64,000 nt of DNA from Metarhizobium sp964253915 (GTDB lineage: Bacteria > Pseudomonadota > Alphaproteobacteria > Rhizobiales > Rhizobiaceae). This document shows, piece by piece, positions 34,142-41,234 of this stretch. The stretch spans positions 372,001 through 436,000 of the forward strand of contig NZ_CAXUSG020000001.1 in assembly GCF_964253915.1 (NCBI RefSeq), given 5' to 3'. Position 1 is the stretch's first letter. Every line of letters starts with the position of its first letter. Position numbers and translations under genes: made by a program. The notes below the pieces were generated by a model. It saw only the letters and a program-made list of their open reading frames with translations, searched no databases and was not told where the DNA came from.

Positions 34142-35154
34142 TCGGCGGTTCCGCTCTTTTTCGGGTGTTTGATGTCCTTGCGGGCAAGTGCTGCAAGGGC
34201 TGCGATATCGTCGATCATCGCCCGCCGGCGCCGTAGGGCTTCGATTGCTGCCGGGCGGTCGATCTCGACAAAGCGGATCGCCCGGCCGACCGGCACCTGT
34301 GCCAGCCGCCAGAGATCGGCCTCGATGACATTGGCGATCTTCGGATATCCGCCGCAGGTGTTGGCCTCGGCAAGCTGGATGATCGGCTGGCCGGAGGGCG
34401 GCACCTGCACGGTGCCCGGCATGATGCCGTGGGAAAACAGTTCAAGCTTTTTCGACAGCGCCAGATGTGGTCCCTGCAGGCGAAAACCCTGGCGATTGGC
34501 GTCGTTGGTCAGCTGCCAGGCGCTGGCGAAGAGGGCGTTGCGCGCCTCGTCGGTAAACTCGGCAAATTCCGCGCTCGGCAGAACGCGGACCGTTGTTTCT
34601 TGCGCCTCTCCCGTGTCCGCCACTGGTCCGCGGATCTCCGTCGGATCGATGCCGAAACCGGCGGGCAGGTCGGCAAGGCCGCCGCCTGCCGATGGCATGA
34701 GCGCCAGCCGGTCGCTGCGTTTCAATCCACGCCCCTCGAAACCGCCCCAGCCGCTTTTCAGGTCGGTGGCCCGCGATCCGAGAACCGGCGGGACGTCGAT
34801 GCCACCTGCGAGGCAGACCATGGCACGTGCTCCGGATTTTGGCAGGCCGAGTTGCAGCACGTCGCCGGCCGCCGCGCGCATCGCCCACCACGGCGGCAGC
34901 GGGCGGTCGTTGAGCCGCGTCGGGCAATCCGCACCCGTCACGGCAAACGTGGTTGCGGTTTCGAACCTCAGGCGGAAGGGGAAAAGCGTCACCTCGATGC
35001 CGGCGGCATCCGGCGCGTTGCCGAGCATGCGGTTGCCGATCTCCAGCGCCAGCCCGTCCATGGCGCCCGAGCGGCCGACGCCGGCATCGAGATAACCGAA
35101 ACGGCCGAGATCCTGCACCGAATTCGCCGCGCCCGTCGACAGGATCTCTATCAT
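34138..35154 (-). CDS. pxpC: 5-oxoprolinase subunit C-like protein (carboxyltransferase type 2)
   Basis: A 338-residue protein of the urea-amidolyase carboxyltransferase-2 fold. GANSVQDLGRFGYLDAGVGRSGAMD at the start and GYPKIANVIEADLWRLAQVPVG at the end are characteristic. With PxpA and PxpB it forms the ATP-dependent 5-oxoprolinase (pyroglutamate to glutamate) known in bacteria. Overlaps pxpB by four bases (ATGA) and the dehydrogenase by four. The start was set at 35154 rather than a longer upstream frame. Confidence 0.88.
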   Translation of the reverse strand: MIEILSTGAANSVQDLGRFGYLDAGVGRSGAMDGLALEIGNRMLGNAPDAAGIEVTLFPFRLRFETATTFAVTGADCPTRLNDRPLPPWWAMRAAAGDVLQLGLPKSGARAMVCLAGGIDVPPVLGSRATDLKSGWGGFEGRGLKRSDRLALMPSAGGGLADLPAGFGIDPTEIRGPVADTGEAQETTVRVLPSAEFAEFTDEARNALFASAWQLTNDANRQGFRLQGPHLALSKKLELFSHGIMPGTVQVPPSGQPIIQLAEANTCGGYPKIANVIEADLWRLAQVPVGRAIRFVEIDRPAAIEALRRRRAMIDDIAALAALARKDIKHPKKSGTAE

Positions 35155-35837
35155 GCGACGATCTCCCGGACGGTGAAGCGGATGCGGTCGCCCGGCCGGA
35201 AGGCGGCGGGCGGATCCTTCATCGGGTCGAAGAGCGAAAAATCCGTATGGCCGAGAATGTGCCAGCCCGAGGGCGCGGTGAGCGGCATGATGCCCGCCTG
35301 CGCGCCGCCGATGATAACCGAGCCTTCCTCCACCTTCATGCGCGGATTGGCCCGGCGCGGCATCGCCAGCCGCGGATCGAGACCGGAGAGGTAGACGAAA
35401 CCGGGCATGGCGCCGACGGCGGCGACGGAATAGAGCGGCGCGACATGCGCGGCGACCAGCGCCTCGACGCTCATGCCCTTCGCGGCGGCGAAGGCGGTGA
35501 GATCCTCGCCTTTCGCCCCGCCATAGGTCACCGGCACGTCGATGGTCCTGCCGCTGACGGCATCGGCAACGATCGTCTGCCAGCAATGCAGGATGGCCTG
35601 CTCCAGAGCCTCGGGTGCCAGGCGGAGCGGATCGAAGACGATCATCAGGTTGTTCATGCCGGGCACGGTTTCGTGTACGCCGGCGTGGGTACGAAACTCG
35701 GCCGCCACGGCCCAGATCAGGGCCTGCGCATCGTCGTCGAAGGCCTGGCCGGCGCAATCGAGAAGGATGGCGCCAGCGCCCTCCATGCTCAATCTCGGTG
35801 TGTTGCGACCTGCCTGCACCGGCGCTTCCTGCCTCAC
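35151..35837 (-). CDS. pxpB: 5-oxoprolinase subunit B-like protein (carboxyltransferase type 1)
   Basis: A 228-residue protein of the carboxyltransferase-1 fold. Motifs include the late glycine-rich stretch PGFVYLSGLDPRLAMPRRANPRMKVEEGSV and GWHILGHTDFSLFDP. It starts at a GTG (35837) with GAGGGAC upstream; an internal Met at 35786 would trim the first strand. First gene of the leftward unit, divergent from pxpA across a 134-bp region. Confidence 0.88.
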   Translation of the reverse strand: MRQEAPVQAGRNTPRLSMEGAGAILLDCAGQAFDDDAQALIWAVAAEFRTHAGVHETVPGMNNLMIVFDPLRLAPEALEQAILHCWQTIVADAVSGRTIDVPVTYGGAKGEDLTAFAAAKGMSVEALVAAHVAPLYSVAAVGAMPGFVYLSGLDPRLAMPRRANPRMKVEEGSVIIGGAQAGIMPLTAPSGWHILGHTDFSLFDPMKDPPAAFRPGDRIRFTVREIVA

Positions 35838-35855
35838 ATGTCCCTCGTCGTCTCT

Positions 35856-35867
35856 CTGATATATCAG
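35856..35867. promoter_or_regulatory. Perfect 12-bp palindrome, candidate operator
   Basis: CTGATATATCAG lies 19 bases before the pxpB start in the pxpB/pxpA divergent region. Perfect dyads of this type are bound by several GntR-family regulators. None is seen in the window. Confidence 0.5.
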
Positions 35868-35971
35868 TTCACGAAGCTTGCCTATCGATTTTTATCGGCC
35901 GGCCCGACGTTGTCAGCGCCCTGCGGATGGTTCTAGGATCATGGCAGCAAAAGAACAGGGATGGAAACACC

Positions 35972-36733
35972 ATGGCGCTCAGCGTCGATCTGAATTCCGA
36001 CATGGCCGAGGGCTTCGGCGCCTACAAGATGGGCGATGACGCGGCGATGCTGTCCATCGTCTCCTCGGCGAATATCGCCTGCGGCCTGCATGGCGGCGAT
36101 CCGGAAATCATGGCGACGACGTTCGCGCTTGCCAAGGAGCGGGGCGTCGCCGTCGGCGCCCATCCGGGCTTTCCCGACCTCTGGGGGTTTGGTCGCCGCA
36201 ACATTCCGTTTTCCGCCGGCGAGATCGAGCGGCTGGTCGCCTATCAGATCGGCGCGGCCCAGGCGCTATCGGCCTATGCCGGCCATCCGATCACCCATGT
36301 CAAGGCGCACGGCGCGCTCGGCAACCTGACGCAGCAGGACGAAACCGTCGCCCGCGCCGTCAACAATGCCATCAAGGCGGTCGACCCGACGCTGATCTGC
36401 CTGACCATCGCGCTCGGCCACCAGGAGCGCCAGGCGCGCGACATGGGGCTTTCCGTGCGCTCGGAGATCTTTGCCGACCGCGCCTATACCGACGAAGGCC
36501 ATCTCGTTCACCGCAGCATTGCCGGCGCCGTCATCCATGATGCGGCGGAAGCGGCTGCTCGCACCGCCCGCATGGTCAGGGACGGCGCCATCGAGACGAT
36601 CACCGGCAAGCGCCTCGAGACACCGATCGAAAGCATCTGCGTCCACAGCGATACGCCGTCTGCCGTCGCCATCGCCCGCACGGTGCGCGACGGGCTGGAA
36701 GCCGCCGGCATCACCGTCCGCAATTTCATCTGA
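35972..36733 (+). CDS. pxpA: 5-oxoprolinase subunit A (LamB/YcsF type)
   Basis: A 253-residue protein. The family signatures DLNSDMAEGFG at the start, SSANIACGLHGGDPEIM and VGAHPGFPDLWGFGRR follow the PxpA pattern, with DRAYTDEGHLVHR and CVHSDTPSAV later. Opens the 5-oxoproline ring together with PxpB and PxpC. The start at 35972 has AGGGATGGAAA upstream. First of four rightward genes (pxpA, carrier, carboxylase, carrier-like). Confidence 0.9.
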   Translation: MALSVDLNSDMAEGFGAYKMGDDAAMLSIVSSANIACGLHGGDPEIMATTFALAKERGVAVGAHPGFPDLWGFGRRNIPFSAGEIERLVAYQIGAAQALSAYAGHPITHVKAHGALGNLTQQDETVARAVNNAIKAVDPTLICLTIALGHQERQARDMGLSVRSEIFADRAYTDEGHLVHRSIAGAVIHDAAEAAARTARMVRDGAIETITGKRLETPIESICVHSDTPSAVAIARTVRDGLEAAGITVRNFI

Positions 36734-36747
36734 GCCGGGTGCCAAGC

Positions 36748-37200
36748 ATGGATCTCATTCTTATCGAAAAACTGATGCGCCTGCTGGAAAACTCCGCGCT
36801 CGAAGAACTCGACGTCACGCAGGACGGTGTGCGCATTCGCCTGGCGAAATCGGTTCGCGGCGCCGGGCCTGTCGGCGAGCGAGCCGAAACGCCGGAAATG
36901 TCGGCGGAGGCGCAGATTGCCGAAGTGCTGGCGCTGCCGCATGAAAATGCCGGTCGTGAACACAAGGTGGTCGCCGGACTGATCGGCACCTTCTACCGGG
37001 CATCGGCCCCCGATGCCGCCGCCTTTGTCGAGGAGGGTGACCGCATCGAGGACGGCCAGACGCTCGGCCTGCTCGAAGCGATGAAGACCTTCAATCCGGT
37101 CGAAGCGGATTGCGCCGGTCGCATCACGGCGATCCTGGTGGCAGACGGCGCGTCGGTGGAGGCCGGCACGCCGCTGTTCCTCATCGAAAAAGAGGCCTGA
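36748..37200 (+). CDS. Biotin carboxyl carrier protein
   Basis: A 150-residue AccB homologue. The biotinylation site is EAMKTF with Lys103. The N-terminal half is a short disordered or helical region (residues 1-60). In this family the tetrad is normally EAMKM, so EAMKT is a mild variant. The start could instead be a GTG nine bases earlier. It is between pxpA and a carboxylase homologue, so it probably serves this locus and not fatty-acid synthesis. In some 5-oxoprolinase clusters such carriers are found beside pxpABC; their role there is unclear. Confidence 0.9.
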   Translation: MDLILIEKLMRLLENSALEELDVTQDGVRIRLAKSVRGAGPVGERAETPEMSAEAQIAEVLALPHENAGREHKVVAGLIGTFYRASAPDAAAFVEEGDRIEDGQTLGLLEAMKTFNPVEADCAGRITAILVADGASVEAGTPLFLIEKEA

Positions 37201-37203
37201 GCC

Positions 37204-38562
37204 GTGATCCGCCGCGTGCTGATCGCCAATCGCGGCGAAATCGCCCTGCGCATCCAGCGCGCCTGCCGCGACATGGGCCTGGAAACCGTCGCCGTGTTTT
37301 CAGAGGCGGATGCCGACCTGCGGCATGTGGCTTTAGCCGACCAGTCCCTCTGCATCGGCCCGCCGCCGGCGGCAAAAAGTTATCTCGACGGCCGTGAGAT
37401 CCTACTGGCCGCCCGGCTCACCGGTGCCGACGCCGTCCATCCGGGTTATGGCTTCCTCTCCGAAAATGCCGGTTTTGCGGAAATGGTCGAGGCGGCCGGC
37501 CTCGTCTTCATCGGCCCGCCTTCCGCTGCGATCCGTACCATGGGCGACAAGGTGGCCGCCAAGCGGGCGATGATTGCCGCCGGCGTGCCTTGCGTTCCCG
37601 GTCCCGACAGCGCCCTGCCGGAGGATGCGCAGGCTATCCGTGCCGTTGCGGCCGGCATCGGTTATCCGCTGATCATCAAGGCGGCCGGCGGCGGTGGCGG
37701 GCGCGGCATGCGCATCGTCCGTTCCGAAACTGCCCTGGTGGAAGCCGCCGCCATGACCCGCGAAGAGGCAGGCCGCGCCTTCGGCAACCGCGACATCTAC
37801 ATCGAAAAATTCCTGGAATTCCCGCGCCATGTCGAAATCCAGGTGCTGGCCGACGGGCACGGCAACGCCATCCATCTCGGCGAGCGGGATTGCTCCGCCC
37901 AGCGTCGCCATCAGAAACTCGTCGAGGAAAGTCCGGCCCCCGGCATCGATCGCAACGTTATCGATGCCATCGGCCGCCGCTGCGCCGAGGCGTGCATCGC
38001 CATCGGCTATCGCGGTGCCGGCACTTTCGAGTTCCTCTATGAGAACGGCGCCTTCTATTTCATCGAGATGAACACCCGCGTGCAGGTGGAGCATCCGGTG
38101 ACGGAAATGGTCACCGGCGTCGATATCGTCCGCGAGCAACTGCGCATCGCCATGGGCAAGCGCCTGTCGCTGGTGCAGGAGGATGTGGCTTTTTCCGGCC
38201 ACGCCATCGAATGCCGGATCAATGCCGAGGACGCCTTCCGCTTCACGCCGTCGCCGGGGCTTGTCTCGCAGTTCGTGGCACCGGGCGGTCCCGGCATCCG
38301 CGTCGACAGCCATCTCTATTCCGGCTACCGCGTGCCGCCGCATTACGACTCGCTGGTGGCAAAGATCATCGCCCATGGCGCGACGCGTGCCGAGGCCATC
38401 GCCCGCATGCGCCGGGCGCTGCAGGAGGCCACCATCGATGGCATCCGCACGACGATCCCGCTGCATCTTCGCCTGCTCGACGAGCCGGGCTTTTTCGCCG
38501 GCGGCTTCGATATCCACCATCTGGAACGGTTGCTGCAGGGCGGCTGGGGAGGGCAGTCATGA
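37204..38562 (+). CDS. Biotin carboxylase
   Basis: A 452-residue AccC homologue that starts at a GTG. ATP-grasp motifs: KAAGGGGGRGMRIV, EKFLEFPRHVEIQVLADGHGN, ERDCSAQRRHQKLVEESPAP and the catalytic EMNTRVQVEHPVTEM. The enzyme carboxylates biotin on the carrier. It begins three bases after the carrier stop and overlaps the next gene by four. No carboxyltransferase of the usual acetyl- or propionyl-CoA type is beside it; the pxpB/pxpC homologues share that carboxyltransferase fold, so this set may be a full biotin-dependent carboxylase. Confidence 0.93.
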   Translation: MIRRVLIANRGEIALRIQRACRDMGLETVAVFSEADADLRHVALADQSLCIGPPPAAKSYLDGREILLAARLTGADAVHPGYGFLSENAGFAEMVEAAGLVFIGPPSAAIRTMGDKVAAKRAMIAAGVPCVPGPDSALPEDAQAIRAVAAGIGYPLIIKAAGGGGGRGMRIVRSETALVEAAAMTREEAGRAFGNRDIYIEKFLEFPRHVEIQVLADGHGNAIHLGERDCSAQRRHQKLVEESPAPGIDRNVIDAIGRRCAEACIAIGYRGAGTFEFLYENGAFYFIEMNTRVQVEHPVTEMVTGVDIVREQLRIAMGKRLSLVQEDVAFSGHAIECRINAEDAFRFTPSPGLVSQFVAPGGPGIRVDSHLYSGYRVPPHYDSLVAKIIAHGATRAEAIARMRRALQEATIDGIRTTIPLHLRLLDEPGFFAGGFDIHHLERLLQGGWGGQS

Positions 38563-38942
38563 GTGGTAGCGAGGTCGAAACGCTACAAGCGCTGATGCGC
38601 CGCCACGGCATCGCCGAGGTCTTGTACGAGGATGCGAAGGGCAGGGTGTCGCTCCCGGTGGGCCGGTCCGCCGCATTGCCGTCTCCGGAGCCCGCGGCAC
38701 GGATTTCCCGCGCGAAGATACAGGCGCCGCATGCCGGCCTGTTCCGCTTGCGCCACCCGCTCGACGATGCGCCGGCCGCTGCCGCGCCGCGCCCGGTGCG
38801 CAAGGGCGATATTGTCGCTTACCTGCAGGTCGGCGCGCTGCTGCGGCCCGTGGTTGCACCGCAGGATGGCCGCATCGGCCAGCCGCTGGTCGCCGAAGGC
38901 GCTGTTACCGGCTATTGCAGCCCGCTCTTCGCCTATCTCTGA
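38559..38942 (+). CDS. Biotinyl-domain-like protein without a biotinylation lysine
   Basis: A 127-residue protein that overlaps the carboxylase gene (ATGA). Its last 45 residues (KGDIVAYLQVGALLRPVVAPQDGRIGQPLVAEGAVTG) read like the second half of a biotinyl/lipoyl barrel, but the AMK segment expected at the hairpin is replaced by QVGALL. So it probably cannot carry biotin. It may be a structural partner or a diverged copy. Its 3' end overlaps the convergent hydrolase gene by 38 bases. Confidence 0.75.
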   Translation: MSGSEVETLQALMRRHGIAEVLYEDAKGRVSLPVGRSAALPSPEPAARISRAKIQAPHAGLFRLRHPLDDAPAAAAPRPVRKGDIVAYLQVGALLRPVVAPQDGRIGQPLVAEGAVTGYCSPLFAYL

Positions 38943-40299
38943 TCGCCGAGCAGTCGCCGCCGATCGCCACGCTGCGCACCTCGGACGATTGCCCGACATC
39001 GACCGCCTGTCCGACCGTATCGACCGAGGTCAGCGTATTGCCGACGGAACTGCCGAGCCGTTCCACCTGCCGGCCGTAGTTGCGGCGCGTCCGCGGGTCG
39101 AAGACGGCAATCGGCGTGCTGACGGCGACGCTGGCCGCATTGCCGACCGTCTGCGCCGCCCCCAGCGCCACCGAACCGACAGCCTCGCCGAGACCGACTT
39201 CGCTGTCGGTGATCGTCTGGCCGGCGACGAGGCGCTGGCCGATCAACTGTACGACCTCGGGGCTTTCGGCAAATTTGCCATGGTTGAGGCTGTCACCGGT
39301 CTTGAGCTTGGTCAGGTCAATGACGGTGATGCCCGCTTGCTCCAGCGCCGAACGGTAGGGCTCCTGCGACGGATCGATCTGGCCGAGCCGGTCGACATTG
39401 CCGGAAATGCGCCGCGATACGATCAGCGCCCGGTCGTCCTGCGAGACGAACAGGGTGAAATGTGGTCCCTGCTTGCCCAGGCTCGCCATCTGTTGGCCGA
39501 AGACGTCGACGTCGAGGTCGGGCGAGGCAAGGATGACGTTGTTGATCTTGGCCGGCACGCGCCCGTCGCGGATCGCCATCTGGCGCAAGGCCTCGACGGC
39601 AAGCCAGGTGCCCATCGAATGGGCCATGACCGTGACCTCGCCGACGGATTTGTCGTCGGCCAGTCGCTGCAGCAGCTCTTCCAGCGCGTCGCGGGAATAG
39701 TTGGTGCTTTCCTTGTCATAGTTATAGTCGAAGATGCTGGCGCGCGACGGCCAGGTGAAGACGACCGGCGTCACGTCCGCATTTGAATCGTGGACGATCT
39801 GGGTGAAGCGATAGACGGCGTCTTCGTATCGGTTGTTGAAGCCGTGGACGAACACCATGACACGACGATTGGGCTTCAGGTTGCGATGCACCCAGGCGGA
39901 GCTTTCGGCAGCACTTTCGATCGGCTCGACCGAAACGGTGGTGAAGTCGCGCAGCGGATCGCCCGGCAGTTTTTCCGGCCACTGCACCTGGCCGATCTTG
40001 CGGTTGACCTCGGGCGGAATGGAAACTTTTACCGCGTCGATGCGCAGGCCGGTGCCGCGTTCGCCGGTGAACAGGATCGCCGAGTCCTCTGAGGGCGCGC
40101 GCGTCGTGGCGATGAGAAGATCGACGGCGGTGGTGCCGGGCAGTTGCTGGCCGGTCGGCTGCATGACGCCGATCGGCCGTCCGCCGCAGCCCGACAGCAC
40201 CAGCAGGGCACCGACGACGAAGACGGCGCCGCAAAGCCGGGCCAAATCTCCTTGAAAAGCGCCGAAACGCCCGGCGACGATGTTTTGCATCAAACGCAT
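38905..40299 (-). CDS. Lipoprotein alpha/beta hydrolase (DUF900 type)
   Basis: A 464-residue protein. A lipoprotein signal ends in LSGC (cysteine near 38). The hydrolase segment has MVFVHGFNNRYEDAVYR and the nucleophile elbow VMAHSMGTWLAVEAL, with Asp and His further on (SPDLDVDVF, LNHGKF). These belong to the esterase-like DUF900 family. The start at 40299 follows AGGGG. A Gly/Ala/Val-rich C-terminus follows from about residue 350. Probably an outer-membrane or periplasmic lipoprotein with esterase-like activity; substrate unknown. Confidence 0.82.
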   Translation of the reverse strand: MRLMQNIVAGRFGAFQGDLARLCGAVFVVGALLVLSGCGGRPIGVMQPTGQQLPGTTAVDLLIATTRAPSEDSAILFTGERGTGLRIDAVKVSIPPEVNRKIGQVQWPEKLPGDPLRDFTTVSVEPIESAAESSAWVHRNLKPNRRVMVFVHGFNNRYEDAVYRFTQIVHDSNADVTPVVFTWPSRASIFDYNYDKESTNYSRDALEELLQRLADDKSVGEVTVMAHSMGTWLAVEALRQMAIRDGRVPAKINNVILASPDLDVDVFGQQMASLGKQGPHFTLFVSQDDRALIVSRRISGNVDRLGQIDPSQEPYRSALEQAGITVIDLTKLKTGDSLNHGKFAESPEVVQLIGQRLVAGQTITDSEVGLGEAVGSVALGAAQTVGNAASVAVSTPIAVFDPRTRRNYGRQVERLGSSVGNTLTSVDTVGQAVDVGQSSEVRSVAIGGDCSAIRDRRRAGCNSR

Positions 40300-40393
40300 T
40301 ACCCCTGTGAACGGGACGCCCGCCCGGCAAGTCATATAGGCGGACGGTCGAATTTTCTAGAGGCGGCGCGCAACATCAACAAAGCTGCGGAAC

Positions 40394-40407
40394 TTGACAT
40401 GCATCAA
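40394..40407. promoter_or_regulatory. FNR/FixK-type binding site (anaerobox)
   Basis: TTGACATGCATCAA fits TTGA-N6-TCAA and lies in a longer near-dyad CTTGACATGCATCAAG. The centre is about 250 bases upstream of the regulator-cydDCABX unit and 101 bases upstream of the hydrolase start. Cytochrome bd operons are often turned on by oxygen-responsive Fnr/FixK proteins. Confidence 0.6.
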
Positions 40408-40623
40408 GGTCCGCGCCGCCGGGCCAAGGCACAGATGCGTAAGGAAACCGGACGATACCCTGGTGCCGTGCGCCATGGACCATCGATGTAGCGCTTTATG
40501 CCTGCTGCATAATTTAATCCTCGATCCCCTTGCGGTTTAAGGAATGCTGTAGCGGCAGGGGCGGCACACTTTGACGCAGCGGAAAATGCAAATTGCAAAG
40601 TTCTGGTTCATGGATTACAAGAA

Positions 40624-40641
40624 TTTCAGAAATTTCTGAAA
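40624..40641. promoter_or_regulatory. Perfect 18-bp palindrome before the cyd regulator
   Basis: TTTCAGAAATTTCTGAAA lies 11 bases before the start of the GbsR/MarR-type gene; a further half site AATTCAGA follows. Position suggests autorepression. Confidence 0.7.
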
Positions 40642-40652
40642 ATTCAGACGAA

Positions 40653-41234
40653 ATGAAAATCATGAATCTCCCTCCTCTCGTCCAGGCCTTCGTGTTGCAT
40701 TTCGGCGAAATGGGCAGCCGATGGGGTATCAACCGCACCGTCGGCCAGATCTATGCGCTGCTTTACGTCTCTCCCGAGCCGCTCTGCGCCGAAGAGATCA
40801 CCGATGCGCTCGACATCTCCCGCTCCAATGTTTCGATGAGCCTCAAGGAATTGCAGGCGTGGAACCTGGTGCTGCTGCGTCATCGACCGGGCGATCGCCG
40901 CGATTTCTACACCACGCCGGACGATGTCTGGCAGATCCTGCGGACGCTGGCCGAAGAGCGGAAGAAACGCGAAGTCGATCCGACGCTTTCCGTACTCCGC
41001 GAAATCCTGATGCAGAAACCGGCCAGCGAGGCGGAGCGCCATGCGCAGCAGCGGATGGGGGAGATGCATGTGCTTATCGACCAGCTGACCACCTGGTACG
41101 ACGACGTCAAGCAGCTCGAGACCAAGCGGCTGGCCATGTTGCTGTCGCTCGGCGCCAAGGTCACGAAACTTCTGGATACCAAGGATAAGATCGTCTCGCT
41201 GGGGCGTGTGCGCCGCGCGCCGGAAAAGGAATGA
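40653..41234 (+). CDS. GbsR/MarR-type transcriptional regulator
   Basis: A 193-residue predicted regulator. The N-terminal winged helix includes ALLYVSPEPLCAEEITDALDISRSNVSMSLKEL and is followed by RHRPGDRRDFYTT, the wing. A long helical C-terminus (about 100-193) probably forms a dimer coiled coil. Start 40653 or 40662 are both possible; neither has a strong ribosome site. The stop overlaps the cydD start by four bases, tying the two in one operon. It may sense redox or membrane state, but no direct evidence is seen. Confidence 0.85.
   Translation: MKIMNLPPLVQAFVLHFGEMGSRWGINRTVGQIYALLYVSPEPLCAEEITDALDISRSNVSMSLKELQAWNLVLLRHRPGDRRDFYTTPDDVWQILRTLAEERKKREVDPTLSVLREILMQKPASEAERHAQQRMGEMHVLIDQLTTWYDDVKQLETKRLAMLLSLGAKVTKLLDTKDKIVSLGRVRRAPEKE

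Larger units (their letters stand above)
40300..40652. other. Divergent intergenic region upstream of the cyd operon
   Basis: About 350 bases without a convincing gene between the hydrolase and the regulator. It holds a Crp/Fnr-type box (40394-40407), an AT-rich stretch from about 40500, and a perfect 18-bp palindrome next to the regulator start. TTGACG at 40571 lacks a good -10 partner. Confidence 0.6.
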
